From contig VZQC01006311.1 in the NCBI GenBank assembly GCA_009823505.1, positions 631,220 to 695,219 on the forward strand: DNA of 64,000 nucleotides. The letters run 5' to 3'. The position numbers and the translations under genes were made by a program. The stretch comes from Rhizomys pruinosus. Lineage: Eukaryota > Chordata > Mammalia > Rodentia > Spalacidae. The notes below the pieces were generated by a model. It was not told where the DNA came from and did not search any database. It saw only the letters and a list, made by a program, of their open reading frames with translations. This document shows positions 43,172 through 63,854 of the stretch, piece by piece (position 1 is the stretch's first letter; every line of letters starts with the position of its first letter).

Positions 43172-43335
43172 CAAACTTTTATTTTTTATTTTTTGGTCTT
43201 TTTGAGACAGGGTCTCCCTGTAGCCACAGTTGTCCTGGAACTGATATATAGACCAGGCTGGCCTTGAACGCACAGAGATCCACCTGTCTCTACCTTCGGA
43301 GTGCTGGGATTAAAGGTGTGCACCATGCCCAACTA
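43172..43335 (-). repeat. B1 SINE
   Basis: CTTTTTGAGACAGGGTCTCC to GTGCACCATGCCCAAC. Confidence 0.88.
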
Positions 43336-43344
43336 GTCTGGCCA

Positions 43345-45530
43345 AATTTTAAAGTTCATTTAAATTAATGAATGTTTAAGTAGAGCTTACCACATGGCAT
43401 GCAGTCTTCTTGTAAACCCTTCACAAATATTAGCTCATTATTTCATTTTACAGATGAGGAAACTGAGGGACACAGGGAGGTGGAGTCAGGAGGGGCTCAG
43501 CAACTGCTTGGCTCTGGACCAGGGAGTTTTACGCTGACAAGCCAGCTCAAGGCTGGCAGTGGAAGGCTCCATGCTGACACTAGAATGTGAGAAGAGCTAA
43601 GGAGCAGAGTGTGGTGAGCATCATGGAAAAGGGTGAGGACGAGGGTCCAGAGGGCAAGAGGATGGCACAGAAACCTCCCAGAGCTCCCCTGCCGGCAGCC
43701 TCCCCTTATGTAACGTGACCTTCCTCTACCGTACCCTGGCCAGATAGAGACCCAGCTTGGCCACAGAAGCAGGACTAACTGAGCATCGAAGGAGAGGAGG
43801 AGAGGAGTTGAACCCACTGGAGGTGTCCTTTGTGTCTCCTCATCCCCTGCCTCCTGGACCTGTTAATATGTTGCCAGGACCCCCTGTGACCCCACCTCAA
43901 GGCCCGAAGCCTCAGGCCCCTCCTGACCCCTGGCTTGATCTCAGTTTTGTCACTCACAGGTGGTGTAATCCTAGGCACCTAGTAACCCCAGTTTTCCCAT
44001 GTGTCTTGGAAAGGGATGGGGGCTCCTCACAGGGCGACCTGCATAGTGTGGGTGTGATCCCTGCTCAGTACAAGGTGGCTCTGGTCATTGCTTATGTGCC
44101 TGTCATCTCACAGACGCCTGCTGTGCGTGGCTCTTTCTACTCTGCAGAGCCTCTTTGCCTGTAGAGCCATTCACTTAGTCTCCCCCGGGAGCCAGGGAGC
44201 TGGAGTGTGATTAGGAATCTGGACTCACACACACGGAAGCTGAGGCTTGGTAGGGGAGTGACTTGTCCAAGGTTTCGCAGTGTATCAGATGCAGAACTAG
44301 GATCCAAACCCAAACACTGCCTTGCCAGTAAGCCATGGATAATAAAGGGTTCCAGTGCTACTAGGTGCTAACAGTTCCCTGAGGGGCTCTTTCTGTGCCT
44401 GGCCCAGAGCAGTGGATGTCTGCTGTCCTCAGCCTCAGCTCTGGGTGGGAACAGGAGGCCTTTGGGATGCTGGGACTGTTTCTTCATCTGTGGCATGGGA
44501 TTAGTGGCCATTTCCCTACAGGGCTGTGAGGCTCAATGAGAGATGATGTGTGGCCACCAAGCTGGAGTGAGATCTATAAATGACAGTGACTCCAGCCCCC
44601 TCCTCACTTTCTTCCCATTGGCCCAGGAGCTAGAGGCCAAGAAGGTCACGCCTTTGTCTGAAGACTCTTGAGAAACCTTGTCCTTGTCCTGCCGGTTCTT
44701 CAGGGAGGTCATTCCTGGTGTACAGCCTTCATGCCCCAGCCTTGTGGAAACTCAAACAGAGCAGAATGACTGTGAAAGAAAAACAGGCTCAGAGCGATGT
44801 AATGTAGTGCTGGGCCCGGGGCGGGTGTGTGAGGACTCAGCAAGACCCCATGAGCTACTTTCCATCATCTAGGGGCCCTACCCTACTGACAGCAGCCCCT
44901 GCCTCCTGGAGCCCACCGCCCCTGCTTGCAGCCTTCCGCCTTTCTCTTGGACCCCTTGCCTCTCTCTCCTGTACCCTCTATCACTTAGGGACTCCCCTGA
45001 CTCCCACTGTGTGGACCCCAGGGCTTCCTCTCAGGTTCCAGCAGAAATCCAGGACAGAGAGCTGCTTCTTCCTGTCCCTACCTCCTAGCCGTTTGTACAG
45101 CTGAGAAATGTGTACCTCTCTACCACAGCTCCTCTTCTGCCAGCCCAGGGAGGCAGACAATAGGTGTCCCCTGGGCACCATCTCTATACCCAGTGATCAG
45201 TGACAGAGGCAGACAGGAAGACAAAACTGGCTTAGAGAGGGATGCCACCTATAGCTATGCACCCAACACATGCACAGAGATGCACTGAGCGTGTGAACAT
45301 CTGCACCAGGCACCAGTCTGCACACCTGGAGAGATACAGACCTATGCACCATGGCACTGTGTGCCATAGAAACAGATGAGTACACATGGAAAAAACACAT
45401 GTTCCCTGGGGTAACCATGCATACATACTGTGACATTTGCATTCAAGACATGGATAGACATGCAATATACATATATATCTAGTGGGTGAAATACACACAT
45501 TGACATCTGGGTACATGCAGATCTAGATAT
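43345..45530. other. Intergenic, no gene recognised
   Basis: It contains a MIR-like segment near 43400-43500 (CATTTTACAGATGAGGAAAC) and another near 44210-44300. No ORF has conserved features or flanking splice sites that I can support. Confidence 0.5.
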
Positions 45531-45536
45531 ATATAT

Positions 45537-45677
45537 ATTTTTTGAGACAGGGTCTCCCTTAAGTCCCAGCTGGCCTGGAGTTCACTCTGTAGACCAGGCT
45601 GGCTTTGAACTCACAGAGATCTGCCTGCCTCTGCCTCCTGAGTGCTGGGATTAAAGGCGTGTGCCACCATGCCTGGC
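45537..45677 (-). repeat. B1 SINE
   Basis: Starts inside an AT-rich tract (GATATATATA) and ends CACCATGCCTGGC. Confidence 0.88.
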
Positions 45678-46258
45678 ACTAAAGATGGTTCTAGCCGCCA
45701 TGTGGGTGCTGGGAATTGACCCCAGGTCCTCTGCAAGAGCAATCAGTGCTCTTAACTGCTGAGACATCTCTCCAGCCCTAGATATATATTCTTTTTATAT
45801 ATTTTTAATTTATTATTTTTTTAATTTTTTTAATTGTATTTATTTTTTTATGTTTATGAATGTACTGTCTGCATGAAAATTTGTGCACCCGTGTTGTGCA
45901 TTGCCACAGAGGTCAGAAGAGGGTGTCAGATTCCCCTGGAACTGGAGTTAAAGATGGTCCTCTGCCATGTGGGTGTGGGAATCGAACCCGGGTCCTCTGC
46001 AAGAGCAGTCAGCACTCTTAACCACTAGGCCATCTCTCCAGCCCTATTTATTATTTTTTATGTGTATGAGTGTACTGTCTGCATGTAGGTTGGTTCACCC
46101 ATGTCGTGCAATGCCTCGGAGGTCAGAAGAGGGCATCGGATTCCCCTGGAACTGGAGTTAAAGACAGTTCTCAGCCGCCACGTGGGTGCTAGGAATCGAA
46201 CCTGGGTCCTCTGCAAGAGCAGTCAGAGCTCTCAACCACTGAGCCATCTCTCCAGCCC
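45678..46258 (-). repeat. Row of three antisense B2 SINEs
   Basis: A head fragment at 45678-45778, a copy at 45790-46045 and a copy at 46046-46258, each ending CATCTCTCCAGCCC. TAGATATRTATTCTT recurs at 45779 and 46260, so at least two entered at one AT-rich site. Confidence 0.85.
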
Positions 46259-47164
46259 CTAGATATGTATTCTTAAACACATGGAGGACAAGTTTACACA
46301 CAGCAACAGCACTGCATGATTCATGTGTGTGCACAGAGTTAAATGTGTGTGAAGAAGCAGATATGAATGTGTAGTCACACAAAAGCAAATTCATACTCTG
46401 TGAAGCACAGCCACACAGAGGTTGGTGTCTGAGGCATAGACAGACACCACAGTAGGCTCACACACAAAGGACCAGGCATGGCCACTTGGGCCCAGCGACA
46501 GAAATGATCATGGTACTTATCCCCTCCCCGGGCACGCATAATCACCACTGTGTGGACTCACACCCTTTCAGAGAGGTTCCCCAGGATCCTGTAGCTCCAG
46601 ATGCTGCAGAGCCAGTCCCAGATAGGAGGGCCATCTTACACCAAAATATCCCTGGAAGTTTGAGAGCAGATTCTCAGGCCTCTCAGAGGGGCACAGATGG
46701 GGACCCAGATGCCCAGGTTTGAAGTCTTATGGGCAGCTTAGGCACACCCTAATGACCAGGCAGGTGGTAGCCTTTGTTCCTTCTTCACACATGGGGGTCA
46801 AGAGAGAAGCCCTGGCTGCACTCTGATTGGAGGCAAGGGCAGGCAGTCAGCAGGAGGCCATACCCACAGGTGACTTCAAGGAGAGAGGGGTTAGAATGAA
46901 GTATACTGGAAGACCCAGGTATGCATATCATCTAGAGTTCACACACATGGAATGCGGAAGAGCCGGGGCCCCAAATCACCCAGGAGGAAGCTTCCACACC
47001 TCACCCGTCAAACACACAGTGAACACTGTTCTCCTCTGTTCATAGACCTGGAGGGGTGAAGTGACCAGGTCAAGGTCACACAGCTAGTAAGTCCCACATG
47101 GTCCAGGTTCTAGGAGTTCCACACCTAATCACTAAACTAGACCATCCTGCCACCCACCCCTGGG

Positions 47165-47460
47165 GAGACACTGTGGGAGGAACATTTGTGTCCCCCGTAG
47201 CCCATAGGGGATCACATTAGAAGTACAGACCTTCAGGAAATGATCAATCCTTTGGGACTTAATGTGCTTATAAAAGAGACTCCGGGGAGACCCTCACCTC
47301 CTCTACTATACGAGGGAGGACTCAGCTAGAAAACAGGGCTTCACCAGACATAGTCCAGGCTCCAGAAACCTGAGAAATAAGCCTCGCTGTTTAGAAGCCA
47401 CCCAGTCTATGGTATTTTATTACAGCAGCCTGCACAGACTAGGGGAGCACGATTAACAGC
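47165..47460 (+). repeat. MLT1-like MaLR solo LTR
   Basis: ACATTTGTGTCCCCCGTAGC, then CTTATAAAAGAGACTCC, GAAACCTGAGAAATAAGCC and GCCACCCAGTCTATGGTATT match the order of an MLT1 LTR. It is old and carries no internal retroviral sequence. Confidence 0.7.
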
Positions 47461-47469
47461 ACAGGTTTT

Positions 47470-49500
47470 GGCACAGGCAAACCTAGGTACAGAGGGAAAA
47501 GGGCACTTCCTAGCTGCGGACCTTTGGACAGTTTAGTCCATAAACAGGGTGCTGAGCACCAAGGATGTGTGAGTTGAGGTGTAGGACAGAGAGGAGTAAA
47601 AGGTGCGTTCAGAGCTGAGTCTTATGCTGGGGACCGGATGGAAGCCCAGGAGGCAGAGGGTGGCCTCAGAAATGCCAGCCAGCTAGAACCCTCCCTGCTT
47701 AAGTGTGCCCAGTGAGGAAGAGTTGCCCCAGCTTGGGATGGGGACAAGGTAACACCCTGGAGGAGGTGACAAGTGTTCTGCAGCCCGAGGAAGAGTCCAT
47801 ATGCACAGTGGGGCGGAATAGGGCCCATTTGCAGAGAGAAGTGAGAAAGAGGACAGTGACAGGGGCTGGGGCTCACCATGCGGAGGAAGTCAAAAGTCCA
47901 AGAGGGGTTAGTGTGGTGCCCTGAGGGGCGTAAAGGCCACGCAGAGGACAGAGCAGAAGATGACCTGGAGGTATTTGCTTAGAGTGGCTGCCGACGGGAA
48001 GCTCAGGCCCGTGAAGATGCTGCGTGAGAACAGGAGCCGCCTGGCCCGCACAGGGACAGCTTTGGAGCTCACTCGGGGTGAAGCTCCGGAGTGACAAGGA
48101 TGTGGGTGTGAGGCCGGGGAATCAAGGCAGACTCTGTGTTTTTGGCTCGGTGATTTGGTTATGCCATAACCTGATTCGGGAAATACCACAGGAGACTCAA
48201 GTTAGGGATGAGGACAGTGCGTGTTCAGTTTGGAAGCTACTGAATTAGGGCACTTGAAGGCTTTTGTGGGGGTTCCTAGAGAGGGGGTACCATTGGGAAG
48301 GCTGTAGGAGAGTGCAAGGAAAACAGGAAGTTGTTCCAGAGAGCTGGACAAAAGTTCCAGAGTTGGGGTGGGTGAATCAGGTGGCACCAAGTCACAGTAG
48401 TGATGGCCTGTGATGGTGGGTGGTTCAGTAGGTACTGTCCCCACTACACCCTCACCAGCCCTGGCATTCAGCATTCTTAGGCACACAGAGCTCTGCCTTC
48501 AACCCTGACCTCCTGCCTCAGGCTTTGGGGCCGGGCACAGGTTGGAAAGGCCAGAGAGATGCTGCTTGTGTAGCTGGAGCTGGAAGCTAAACTTTTTCCT
48601 CCCCCATCAAAGGCAAGTGCTTGAGGACATTGTCCATGCTGGCGGAGGCAGATACCCTCTGTTGGCCTCTTCCCCATCCTGTCTCCTGTCCTTCCCTGTG
48701 CTTCTAAACACACTGTTCACCCTTGTGGTGGAACTCACCACAGGACCCTGACAGGAATGTGGAGCTTCAGCTTGCTCCCTTGTCCAGTGCAAAGCCTACC
48801 GTGTACTGTTCTGGGTGCTGTGAGACTGCAGCCATGTGAGCTACCAGAGAACTCTGGCACCGTGCCCATCCCTCACCCCACCCCTTCCCTAACACAAACA
48901 GTAGGTGTTTAATAAAACTTCTACTGCTTCCAGGCCAGCTGGGGCTAGGGAGACCCTGTCTCAAAAAAGAACCCCCCCCCAAAAAAAAGTCTCAGCCTGC
49001 CTGGAACCTTTTCTTTCCCATCTGGGCCCCGGGGTAGCCAGTCTCTCCAGCCTGACCATTCCGGTTGCCCTTTGCTGAACTCCTTCCAGTTGGCCTCCTC
49101 TGCTGGCAGCCAAGGGATCCCTGGGGACTGCCTGAGAAAAGGATGGGCCAGAGGTGACATGTGTTCTGGCAATGGACAGCTGGGCTCCTCTAAGGTAGAT
49201 AAATAGCATCCTTGTTCCGGTGCAGTGAGCCAAGCTTGCTAAGATGTCCACCCATGATCTCACTTAATTCTACCTGAGCATAGCAGGTGGCAGCTGTCTC
49301 TCCTTCCCTGTGGAGGAAGCTGGACCAAAGAGTATGGCCCACCTTTCTAGGTCCCGCATCTAGGCAAGTGAGACAGCCAGAAACCAGAGCCCAGGTTCTG
49401 CCCAACACGTGTTGCATTTCCCTCTTATGCCTGGTGGAGATTAGGAATGGTGGAGGGGCAGGAAGACAGTTCAGCTGCTCAGATGCTTTCACTTAAATCC
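47470..49500. other. Intergenic, no gene recognised
   Basis: Mostly unique-looking sequence with a small B1 remnant at 48930-48985 (CCAGGCCAGCTGGGGCTAGG). No exon can be supported. Confidence 0.45.
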
Positions 49501-49526
49501 CTAGAACCCATGCAGAAAAATGGGTG

Positions 49527-49747
49527 TAGGGGCTGGAGAGAGGCTCAGCATTTCAGAGCACTGGCGCTTCTTCCAGAGACCTAGGTTTGGTTCCCGGCAC
49601 CCACACAGCGGCTAATAACCATCTGTAACTCCAGTTCCAGGGGAATGCAACACCAGATTCTGACTTCTGTGAGCATTGCATGACATGGGTGCACTTACAT
49701 GCATGCAAACAATACACTCATACATATAAAAAATTAAAAAAATATAT
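49527..49747 (+). repeat. Older B2 SINE
   Basis: GGGGCTGGAGAGAGGCTCAG to CATATAAAAAATTAAAAA. Confidence 0.85.
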
Positions 49748-49978
49748 GGGGCTGGAGAGATGGCCTAGCGGTTAAGAGTGCCGACTGCTCTTGCACAGGA
49801 CCCGGGTTTGATCCCTAGCACCCACATGGCGGATGAAAACCATCCATAACTCCAATTCCAGGGGAATCCGACGCCCTCTTCTGAACTCTGTGGCATTGCA
49901 CGACACAGGTGCACAAACCTACATGCAGACAGTACATTCATACACATAAAATAAAAAAAAACTAAAAATAATATATTA
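49748..49978 (+). repeat. B2 SINE inserted in the tail of the preceding B2
   Basis: Head-to-tail with the older copy. ATATAT lies at the junction. Confidence 0.88.
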
Positions 49979-50173
49979 AAAAAGTGTGCACTTGTCACCC
50001 CAGCATTAGGAGACAGAGACGGGTGGATCCCTGGAGCTCACTGGCCAGCAAGTCTAGACAAATGGGTGACCTCTAGGTTCAGTACGAGAACCTGTTTCAA
50101 AAATCAAGGTGGAGGGCTCCTGAGGAACAACGTTCAAGGTTAATCTCTGACTTCCACATGCTTAAACACACAC

Positions 50174-50176
<3 letters not shown>

Positions 50177-50228
<52 letters not shown>

Positions 50229-50261
50229 AGGAAGGAAGAAAAGAAAGAGAGAGAAAGAAAG

Positions 50262-50304
<43 letters not shown>

Positions 50305-50315
50305 AGAAGAAAAAG
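50177..50315 (+). repeat. (GAAA)n microsatellite
   Basis: About 135 bases with GGAA and GAGA variants at its centre. Serine/phenylalanine and lysine-rich frames here are translations of the repeat only. Confidence 0.95.
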
Positions 50316-50328
50316 ACAACAGAAAAAA

Positions 50329-50467
50329 GCCAGGCATGGTGCACATGCTTTAATCCTGACTTGGGAGGGCAGAGTCAGGTAGATCTTGTGAGATTCAAGG
50401 CCAGCCTGGTCTACAGATGAGTTCCAGGCCAGCTGGGATACAAGGGAGAACCCTGATCTCGAAAATA

Positions 50468-50502
<35 letters not shown>
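50329..50502 (+). repeat. B1 SINE with damaged body and long A tail
   Basis: Single-base gains and losses (GGGAGGGCAGAGTCAGG), then about 33 A. Confidence 0.8.
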
Positions 50503-50899
50503 AAAGAAAGAAAAAGAAGGCATGTGGTAAGCTGAACCAAAAAGAAAGATTCCCAGAGGAAAAGAAAGGTCATCTTTCCGGCTGGACACACGGCCCTCAC
50601 GGGAACTTCTGCAGCCCCAGCTCCTAGCACAGAGCCTGAATATAATGATGTGTGAATGAGGATTGTGAATTAGCAAAGACACACACTTTTACTGTTCCTG
50701 GCCACACTGACAGTGGGATACACAGCGGGCTTCCAGAGCTCCAGTTCTGCTGCTTCTGCTGCGGTCTTCCATGAGAAAGACTTCTCCTCATCTGTCCATA
50801 ATCTCCTTCTCCCTCCCTCTGAGCTAAATTTTCACATTGGATCATCCACAAAATGTGAGACTCCCTTTGGCTCCCGTGGATTGGAGGCTGGGAAAAAAC

Positions 50900-51110
50900 C
50901 AATAGCAAGCACCTGCTGTGTGCTTTAGCATATTCTGGGTGTCTACTCTGTGCTTTAGCACAGGTGGTCTCATTTCCTTTGCCCCAGCAGCCCCAGAGGC
51001 AGGGCTGAATGGCCCCACTTGATAGACCAGAAGACAAAGACCCACAAAAAGGAAATGACTTATTTAAGATCACCTGGCAAGCTGGATCCAGGCTGAATTG
51101 GGATTGATCC
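50900..51110. repeat. MIR-like relic
   Basis: AGCACCTGCTGTGTGCTTTA and GACTTATTTAAGATCACCTG. Confidence 0.65.
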
Positions 51111-51398
51111 CAGATCTGCCTGGCCAGGAAAGTTAGATCTTCTCTCTACTACCTTATTTCCTTTTAGGCCCAAGCTGCTCCCCTTCCCAGTGCAGAGTGG
51201 CCATTGCAGATATCTAGTGACACTAGATCTGTCACCTTAACGTGGAGCGAAGGAAGCACCCGGGGATCCGTTTACTAATTCAAGGGGCCAATGAATTATT
51301 CACACTACCATTAACTCGAAGGCCCTTCCAGCCTCACCTCTCTTTCTCTGCTCAGACCCTCAGATCCTGACCCCTGAACTCGGACCCCTGGTGAGGAG

Positions 51399-59074
<7,676 letters not shown>

Positions 59075-59251
59075 TAGAGAGAGTACCAAGGCACAGGGGT
59101 CCTCTGACACTCAAGCAGGACACCAGTCCCTGCTGGATTTAGAGGCATAGAACTGTGGCAGGTTAAGACACATGAACAGGAGGCTACCCTGATCAGAGCA
59201 CTGTAAACTTAGGGCCTGAGTGTTTAGAATGTTAAGGTATGAATGTCAAGC

Positions 59252-59525
59252 ATTAACTGGGCATGGTGGTGCAGGCCTTTAATCCCAGCACTTAGGGTAC
59301 AGAGGCAGGCAGATCTCTGTGAGTTCAATGCCAGCCTGGTCTACATAGTGAATTCCCTGCCTCAAAAAGACAAAAAAAAAAAGCCGGGCGTGGTGGCACA
59401 CACCTTTAATCCTAGCACTTGGGAGGTAGAGGCAGGCGGATCTTTGAGTCCAGTCCAGCCTGGTCTATAGAGTGAGTTCCAGGACAGCTGGGGCTGTCTC
59501 AAAAAAGACCAAAAAAAAAAAAAAA
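59252..59525 (+). repeat. Two B1 SINEs in a row, error-rich copy
   Basis: The first B1 lies at 59252-59385, the second at 59386-59525. They have equivalents at 62068-62340. Confidence 0.85.
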
Positions 59526-59559
59526 GACAAAAAGAAGTCCAACATTTCTCTCTCTCTCT

Positions 59560-60053
59560 TTTTTGTTTTTTGTTTTGTTATGTTTTGGGGTTGTTTTTCT
59601 AACGACAAGGGTCTCCCTGTAGCTCCAGCTGGCTGGAACTCACTCTGTAGACCAGCGCTTGAACTCCCACAAAAGATCTTGCCTGCTCCTGCTCCAAAGT
59701 GCTAGGATTAAAGTCGCCGCCAACCGAACGCCCACCTCCAACATTTCATAAGCAGGAGTCATCCTTTAATAGCAAGCAGAATAATCTTTATTAGTCTTTA
59801 AGTATAAAAAGATAAAGAAAAAAAGTGGTTTTTATTATTGTATGTAGATTTGTGTATTCCTAAATGTATGATGTTAAAGTGCACCTGTGTTTGGCAGTGC
59901 CGGAGAGCTGAAAAGACGGTGTTAAATATTCCCCAGAAAGATGGAGTTAAGAGAACGGTTGCTGCCGCGAATTGTGGTGCTGGGGATAGACCCAGGGTCC
60001 TCTGCAAGGAATAACCATGGTATCTTACCTCTAAGAGACCGCTCTCAGCCCCA
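59560..60053 (-). repeat. B1 and B2 SINEs, error-rich copy
   Basis: A B1 (59560-59740) and a B2 (about 59825-60053), both with scattered extra bases compared with 62395-62545 and 62630-62840. Confidence 0.8.
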
Positions 60054-60904
60054 AATCAGTACAGATATTTATCTTTTAGCCAAGGGGTTATGGAAAGCCT
60101 GTAACTTCATACAATCAAATCACTTACAAATCAAATCTTACCCGTAGCCCCCTTCTGGCCCTGCCCCCCCACCGCCACCAAGCGTCAGCATTCTGCCAAC
60201 TGCCAAACATGTTTTTTCATTTCATTTTTCTCAGTCTCACTCAAAATTCTCCATGCACAGAATTTTGAACTGTTTCGAGCAAAGTTCCTGTTCAGTCAGT
60301 TTCTTTGACCGCCAAACTTTTCTGATGTGGGTTTGTTGTTGTTGTTATGTCCGTCAATATGCATCATTCCAAAAGATGCACATATGCATGCCACACATAT
60401 ATCATAGGGTTTTAGCATCTTCTTCATCGTTAATGTTTTTTTTTTCTTTAAGGAGCTGAAAGAATGTTCATGGGTGAAGGCTCTCCTTGCAAGCCCAAAC
60501 TACCATCAGTGTCTGCCCTTGTGTTCCACACTGGGGTTTTCCCTTCTCATGGTTACCAAATGAGGTCCAATAGCAACATCGTCCTGGCTTTGACCTTCCT
60601 GTACTGGTCATGATACAGCCCGGGTAGTCCAACAATGGAAGTCCCTAAGTCTGAAGAAGTGGAAACCCCAGTAGTAAGCTCAGTCCAACAAGTTGGATGT
60701 CTCAGCATCCCCATCTGGCACTGAAGGTTTGGGAGTAAGATTTTTGGAGAGACATGAGGCTTCAGGCCATATTGGAAGGTTAAAAAGCGGTTGTCTCATG
60801 TCTTTGAAGGAATGCAAAAGCAGGGCAGCCACAGGGCAGCTGCACTTGCCAGTAAGACAGGCAAAACTTTTTTTTTTTTTTTTTGTCTTTTTACGAAGAT
60901 CTCA

Positions 60905-60954
<50 letters not shown>

Positions 60955-61445
60955 TTTGTTTATATTTTCCTTTTGGATGTGTTTAAAGGCCACACAGTTA
61001 GCCCCAGATTAACCAAGGTTTTTTGTTTTCTCCAAGGTCAGTTGAGGATCTAATCCTCAAGTGTCACTCAGGATTTTTTTTTTTTGGGGGGAGAGGGAGC
61101 CCCCCTGGCTCCTTTTGACTTTTTTTGTTTTGGTCTTTTTGAGACAGGGTCTCCCTGTAAAGCCCCAGCTTGTCCTGGAAATCACTTCGGTAGACCAGGC
61201 GGCCTTGAACTACTCACAAGATCTGCCGGCCTCTGCCTACTCCCGATGCTAGGATTAAAGGGGTGCGCCATCATGCCTGGCTCCTTTTGACTTTTCAATC
61301 ATCAGTTCCAACCACTCGAGGACAAAGTCGGGTCTTGCGAGACTAGGGTTCCTTTTTTGTTGTTGTGTGTTTTTTTTTTGGGGGGGTTGTGTTGTTGGTT
61401 TTTTCTTTTTTTTTTCTTTCTTTTTTTTTGGTCGTTTTGAGCCAG

Positions 61446-61446
61446 N
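61446..61446. other. Single-N contig junction between duplicated 2.8-kb blocks
   Basis: The block from 58635 restarts at 61447. Left of the N the sequence has decayed into T/G-rich noise ending GGTCGTTTTGAGCCAG, a damaged B1 end. Confidence 0.9.
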
Positions 61447-61448
61447 CC

Positions 61449-61886
<438 letters not shown>

Positions 61887-62067
61887 TAGAGAGAGTACCA
61901 AGGCACAGGGGTCCTCTGACACTCAAGCAGGACACCAGTCCCTGCTGGATTTAGAGGCATAGAACTGTGGCAGGTTAAGACACATGAACAGGAGGCTACC
62001 CTGATCAGAGCACTGTAAACTTAGGGCCTGAGTGTTTAGAATGTTAAGGTATGAATGTCAAGCATTA

Positions 62068-62340
62068 ACTGGGCTGGGCATGGTGGTGCAGGCCTTTAAT
62101 CCAGCACTTAGGTACAGAGGCAGGCAGATTCTGTGAGTTCCAATGCCAGCCTGGTCTACATGAGTGAATTCCCTGCCTCAAAAAAGACAAAAAAAAAAAG
62201 CGGGCCGTGGTGGCACACACCTTTAATCTAGCACTTGGGAGGTAAGGCAGGCGGATCTTTAGTCCAGTGTCCAGCCTGGTCTATAGAGTGAGTTCCAGGA
62301 CAGCTGGGGCTGTCTCAAAAAAGACAAAAAAAAAAAAAAA
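62068..62340 (+). repeat. Two B1 SINEs in a row
   Basis: Counterparts of 59252-59525 in the right copy of the duplication. Confidence 0.85.
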
Positions 62341-62394
62341 AGACAAAAAGAAGTCCAACATTTCTCTCTCTCTCTTTTTTGTTTTTTGTTTTGT

Positions 62395-62545
62395 TGTTTT
62401 GTTGGTTTTTATAAGACAGGGTCTCCCTGTAGCTCCAGCTGGCCTGGAACTCACTCTGTAGACCAGCCTTGAACTCACAAAGATCTGCCTGCCTCTGCCT
62501 CTCAAGTGCTAGGATTAAAGGCGCCCGCCACCACGCCCGACCTCC
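62395..62545 (-). repeat. B1 SINE
   Basis: AAGACAGGGTCTCCCTGTAG to CCACCACGCCCG. Confidence 0.88.
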
Positions 62546-62629
62546 AACATTTTCATAAGCAGGAGTATCCTTATAGCAAGCAGAATAATCTTATTAGTCT
62601 TTAAGATATAAAAAGATAAAGACAGTGGT

Positions 62630-62840
62630 TTTTATTATTTTATGTATATTTGTGTATTGCCTACATGTATGTAAGTGCACCTGTGTTGGCAGTGCCTGAG
62701 GAGCTGAGAAGACGGTGTTAGATTCCCCAGAAAATGGAGTTAAGGACGGTTGCTGGCCGCGATGTGGGTGCTGGGAATCAAACCCAGGTCCTCTGCAGGA
62801 ATAACCAGTGTTCTTAACCTCTAAGCCGTCTCTCCAGCCC
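62630..62840 (-). repeat. Old B2/B3-like SINE
   Basis: TTATGTATATTTGTGTATTG to CCGTCTCTCCAGCCCC. Confidence 0.85.
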
Positions 62841-62859
62841 CAAAGGCAGTACAATATTA

Positions 62860-63850
62860 TCTTTTAGCCAATGTTTTATTGAAGCTCTGTGCACTTCATA
62901 CAAATCAAATCACATTACAAATCAAATCTAGACCCGTGCCCCCCTTCTGCCCCCCCACCCCACCAGAGCTCATGCATTCTGCCAAACATGTTTTTCATTT
63001 TCTTCTCAGTCTCACTCAAAATTCTCCATGCAGAAGTTTACTGTTTCGAGCAGAAGTTCACTGTTTCAGTCAGTTCTTTGACGCAAACTTTTCTGATGTT
63101 GTTGTTGTTGTGGTTATTCCTTCCAATATGCATCACTCCAAAATATGCACATATGCATGCCACATATATCATAGGTTTTAGCATCTTCATCTTATGTTTT
63201 TTTTTCTTTATTAGGCTGAAAGATGTCATGTTTGAAGGCTCCTCCTTGGCAAGCCCAAACTACCATCAGTTCTGCCCTTGTGTTCCACACTGGGGTTTTC
63301 CCTTCTCATGGTCACCAAATGAGGTCCAATAAGCACCTCGTCCTGTCTTGACCTTCCTGTACTGGTCATGATACAGCCTGGGTAGTCCAACAATGGCAGT
63401 CTATAGTCTGAAGAAGTGGAAACCCCAGTAGTAAGCTCAGTCCACAAGTTGTATGTCTCAGCAGTCCCCATCTGGCACTGAAGGTTTGGAGGATTCTTGG
63501 AGAGACATGAGTCTTCAGTCCATATTGGAAGGTTGAAAAGCTGTGTCTCATGTCTTTGAAGGATGGCAAAAGCAGTGGCAGCCACAGGGCAGCTGCACTT
63601 GCCAGTAAGACAGGCAAAACAACCGTGCACTTTTGTCTTTTTACTAAGATCTCAAGTTTTATACCTGAAGTACAATTTCTCAGGACTTACTATTTATTTA
63701 CTTATGGTCATATTTTCCTTTTGGATGTTTAAGGCCACACAGTTAGCCCAGATTAACCAAGGTTTTTGTTTTCTCAAGGTCAGTTGAGGATTTGGTCCTT
63801 AAGGGTCATTAAGGTTTTGGGGGGAGGAGGGAGCCCCTGGCTCCTTTTGA
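62860..63850. repeat. Probable interspersed repeat (LINE 3' end or LTR), antisense
   Basis: The first third is similar in order and sequence to 54935-55380. The rest (CCATCTGGCACTGAAGGTTT and beyond) I cannot classify. It is duplicated at about 60075-61100 by the assembly overlap. Confidence 0.45.
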
Positions 63851-63854
63851 CTTT

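Noticed and set aside
50140..50630. Serine/phenylalanine-rich and lysine/glutamate-rich ORFs
   Set aside because: Translation of a (GAAA)n microsatellite and a poly(A) tail.
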